The position numbers and the translations under genes are program-made. Shown here one piece after another: positions 6,487-8,059 of a DNA stretch of 8,059 nt. The stretch is from an uncultured Oscillospiraceae bacterium (GTDB taxonomy: Bacteria > Bacillota > Clostridia > Oscillospirales > Oscillospiraceae). The notes under the pieces are model-generated. The model searched no databases, was not told where the DNA came from, and saw only the letters and a list, made by a program, of their open reading frames with translations. Where the stretch lies: the NCBI GenBank assembly GCA_934515035.1, contig CAKSXP010000079.1, positions 1-8,059 on the forward strand, read 5' to 3'. How positions within the stretch are numbered: position 1 is the first letter of the stretch; every line of letters begins with the position of its first letter.

Positions 6487-6945
6487 ATGGATCATGCGGA
6501 TTTCATCAAATATATTAACAACGCGCGGAACTTCAACAGCCACAACGGGCTGAAGGTCACGGTCCTGAGAGACGAATACTGCGAGGTGGAAGCGCCCGTG
6601 ACCGTGGATTCGCTCAACCCGCAGCAGGTGGCCCACGGCAGCTTTGTCTATGCGCTGATGGACCTTGCAACGGGTATGGCCTCGGCCTCGACCGGGCGCA
6701 ACATGCTCACGCTCGACGCGACCGTTCACTATCTTCGCCCCGGAAAGGGCGAAAAGCTCCGCGCCGTGGCGGAGATGATAAAGTCCGGACGCACGACGGG
6801 GCTTTATGAGGCCCGCGTCTATGACGACGGGGACAGGCTTTGTGCCAAGGGTGAGTTCACCGTCTATTTCACCGGCGGAGAGATAGACCTTGACGAGCGC
6901 CGCCGCCGCGACGCCGTGCTCATAGAGCAGATGGAGGGAAAATGA
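6487..6945 (+). CDS. PaaI-family hotdog-fold acyl-CoA thioesterase
   Basis: A protein of 152 residues and the size of a single hotdog domain, expected to hydrolyse an acyl- or aryl-CoA thioester in the cytoplasm; the substrate is not evident. The PaaI signature is visible as V-A-H50-G51-S52 on the central helix, with D59 at the position of the catalytic aspartate of E. coli PaaI. The usual HGG is HGS here. Strand segments such as TLDATVHYLRPGKG (about 79-92) and the LCAKGEFTVYF strand match the family. Two in-frame ATGs exist. The one at 6487 is chosen because GGAGG (6474-6478) is then eight bases away, whereas the ATG at 6481 lies only two bases from it. The gene follows clpC by 48 bases, has its own promoter, and ends at a strong terminator. 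A functional tie to ClpC is not shown. Confidence 0.85.
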   Translation: MDHADFIKYINNARNFNSHNGLKVTVLRDEYCEVEAPVTVDSLNPQQVAHGSFVYALMDLATGMASASTGRNMLTLDATVHYLRPGKGEKLRAVAEMIKSGRTTGLYEARVYDDGDRLCAKGEFTVYFTGGEIDLDERRRRDAVLIEQMEGK

Positions 6946-6982
6946 GCCTCCCGGCGCTTTACGCGCAGCGGTGGATAAAGCA

Positions 6983-7026
6983 GCAAAAAAACACCGGAAG
7001 TTTGAACACTTCCGGTGTTTTTTTGC
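6983..7026. terminator. Bidirectional intrinsic terminator between thioesterase and nitroreductase genes
   Basis: Seen: a perfect 19-bp stem. The left arm (6983-7001) is GC then seven A residues then ACCGGAAGT-type core; the right arm (7008-7026) is its exact complement and ends in seven T residues and GC. The loop is six bases. The A-run before the core becomes a T-run for the minus-strand gene that stops at 7028, so the element serves both converging transcripts. Confidence 0.92.
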
Positions 7027-7027
7027 T

Positions 7028-7834
7028 TTATTCCTCGTCGGGCGATTTTCCGGGATCCTCTTCCGTTTCGCCGTCCCGCGTGAATTTCACAGTCGCCTGG
7101 TATATCTTGTTGCCCCACAGCGGCGTGGGGTCCTGCCGCGTGAACTCGAGCCCGTAGCCGAGAGCGTTTGCGGAAACATGCATGTGGGCAAGCGCCGCGC
7201 CGACGTCGATGCACTGAACATAGGATATGACCGGGTTGTTCAGCAGCGGATGATTGCGGTAGACGTGCATCTTTCCCTCAAGAGACATGAGACACACGGG
7301 CTGGCGCGATGACCAGCTGGGCGCCATGGACACGGCCTCGACGACCTTGTCCTTGTCGCCAAAATTGCCGAGAGTCCATTTTTTGAGAGGCTTGCGCTTG
7401 ACGGGGTCGGACGGCAGGCGGAAGCGCTCTTTTGAATAGCCCATCGCTATCGCCGCAATATACGGCAGCGTATCGGGGAAATCCTCGTTTACGTTGATGC
7501 TGCTCTGCCAGCAGGTGGCGATGCCGCGCGAAGTCAGCCAGAGCGAGGCCAGCTCGCCGAGGTATCCGCAGTTTTGCAGGGCAAAGTTGAGCTTTTCCGA
7601 ACGCAGTACCAGATACATCGGCGCCTTGACGCCGGGCTCGACCGTGGCTATCTGGACCATGTCCGAATAGGGCAGCGTGTCGAAGTTCCAGTCAATGGCG
7701 CTCTGCGGCAGCGTCAGCGAGGAGAGAAAGTCGATCAGCTCGTCAAGAACGTCCTCCCCGATGGGCCTGTCCGTCTCAAAGGTGCGGATGCTGCGGCGGA
7801 CGGGGATATATTCATTGAGAAACGAAAGATCCAT
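7028..7834 (-). CDS. Nitroreductase-family flavoprotein (TM1586-like)
   Basis: A 268-residue protein, longer than the roughly 170-210 residues of simple nitroreductases, and resembling the TM1586-like group in which two half-domains make the fold in one chain. Seen: VRRSIRTFE at 12-20, the classical N-terminal FMN-phosphate-binding motif. A segment G-I-A-T-C-W-Q-S-S lies near 104-112. A second nitroreductase signature is APSWSSRQP at 171-179. A C-terminal part holds the VGAALAHMHVSANALGYG helix, as in flavin-site helices of the family. It probably binds FMN and reduces an unidentified substrate with NAD(P)H or ferredoxin. The ATG at 7834 overlaps the proS stop codon by one base (TAATG), with GGGGAG ten bases upstream. 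A longer in-frame version would overlay proS in another frame and was not used. It is likely co-transcribed with proS and ends at the shared terminator. Confidence 0.85.
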   Translation of the reverse strand: MDLSFLNEYIPVRRSIRTFETDRPIGEDVLDELIDFLSSLTLPQSAIDWNFDTLPYSDMVQIATVEPGVKAPMYLVLRSEKLNFALQNCGYLGELASLWLTSRGIATCWQSSINVNEDFPDTLPYIAAIAMGYSKERFRLPSDPVKRKPLKKWTLGNFGDKDKVVEAVSMAPSWSSRQPVCLMSLEGKMHVYRNHPLLNNPVISYVQCIDVGAALAHMHVSANALGYGLEFTRQDPTPLWGNKIYQATVKFTRDGETEEDPGKSPDEE

Positions 7835-8059
7835 TAATATGCAACTCCCCAGTATACCATGTGCTTTGCGGGCTTGCCGCAGACAGGGCAGACGTCGGAA
7901 ATGTGCTCCTGTACAAAGGGGATGCAGCGGCTGGTCATGCCGGCCTTTTCCTTCATAGCCATCTCGCACTCAAGATTGCCGCACCACATGGTTTTGATGA
8001 AGCCGCCGTTTTCTTCCTGAAGGGTCTTTGCCTCTTCCAGCGAGAGCGCGGAGAAGGTG
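7834..8059 (-). CDS. proS: Prolyl-tRNA synthetase, C-terminal end (partial)
   Basis: Only the last 74 complete codons and the TAA are present; the 5' part lies beyond the right edge. ProRS charges tRNA(Pro) with proline. The visible part is the zinc-binding C-terminal domain of the archaeal/eukaryotic-type enzyme. A C-x4-C pair (WCGNLEC) is followed by the TSRCIPF segment and then a C-x2-C pair (CPVCGKPAKH). The protein ends in VYWGVAY. A terminal tyrosine is a family hallmark; in the Thermus enzyme its carboxylate reaches the active site. This architecture is known in a subset of bacteria, including many clostridia, while others carry the longer bacterial-type ProRS with an editing insertion. 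The stop codon overlaps the start of the nitroreductase gene by one base, suggesting one operon. Confidence 0.93.
   Translation of the reverse strand, partial: TFSALSLEEAKTLQEENGGFIKTMWCGNLECEMAMKEKAGMTSRCIPFVQEHISDVCPVCGKPAKHMVYWGVAY

Noticed and set aside
5740..6729. 329-residue open frame on the minus strand
   Set aside because: It covers the end of clpC and the start of the thioesterase gene in antisense, crosses their promoter region, and shows no family features.
6942..7157. 71-residue frame starting at an ATGA overlap with the thioesterase stop
   Set aside because: The overlap looks like coupling, but the frame runs straight through the bidirectional terminator and into the antisense of the nitroreductase gene, with no ribosome-binding site of its own.
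7835..7969. N-terminal extension of the nitroreductase frame up to 7969
   Set aside because: The extra residues overlay the proS 3' end in another frame and are Cys/His/Arg-rich without similarity to the family; the ATG at 7834 precedes the conserved VRRSIRTF motif at the normal distance.
1..8059. CRISPR array, tRNA gene, insertion sequence or phage module
   Set aside because: Reading both strands I saw no regularly spaced direct repeats, cloverleaf, transposase motif or integrase; the GLUG repeats are protein-level and diverged at the DNA level.

Overview
The window looks like chromosomal DNA from a GC-rich, anaerobic, Gram-positive bacterium, most likely a clostridium of the Oscillospiraceae (Ruminococcaceae) type. 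This is inferred from gene content. It has a clostridial 2[4Fe-4S] ferredoxin, a ClpC-type unfoldase with a short UVR-like middle domain, the yabB-rsmI gene pair known from Firmicutes, a secreted protein ending in S-layer homology (SLH) repeats, and the zinc-binding C-terminus of an archaeal/eukaryotic-type prolyl-tRNA synthetase. No mobile element, CRISPR array, rRNA or tRNA gene is visible.

Layout, left to right. Positions 1-186 hold a GC-rich hairpin and a good extended -10 promoter. They precede a secreted GLUG/SLH surface protein (187-1854, +). A bidirectional terminator (1863-1901) separates it from the convergent gene pair for a TrmN6/YabB-like N6-adenine methyltransferase (2801-3514, -) and RsmI (1950-2804, -), which overlap by ATGA. 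Upstream of these, on the same strand, is a small ferredoxin (3590-3760, -) with its own promoter and a strong terminator (3538-3569). A 218-bp intergenic stretch then leads to the divergent clpC-like gene (3979-6438, +). A hotdog-fold PaaI-type thioesterase gene (6487-6945, +) follows, with a promoter embedded in the end of clpC and a hairpin covering its ribosome-binding site. A second bidirectional terminator (6983-7026) separates it from a nitroreductase-like gene (7028-7834, -). That gene is joined by a TAATG overlap to the 3' end of proS (7834-8059, -, cut by the window edge).

The genes do not form one obvious pathway. Two encode RNA methyltransferases acting on the translation apparatus, one an aminoacyl-tRNA synthetase, one a protein quality-control ATPase, and the rest redox, thioester and cell-surface functions. 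I do not see a convincing undescribed multi-gene system. The more interesting signals are regulatory: a possible transcript-dependent translation switch in front of the thioesterase, a stand-alone clpC without recognisable CtsR or CIRCE operators, and a terminator placed so close to the methyltransferase pair that read-through may feed it.
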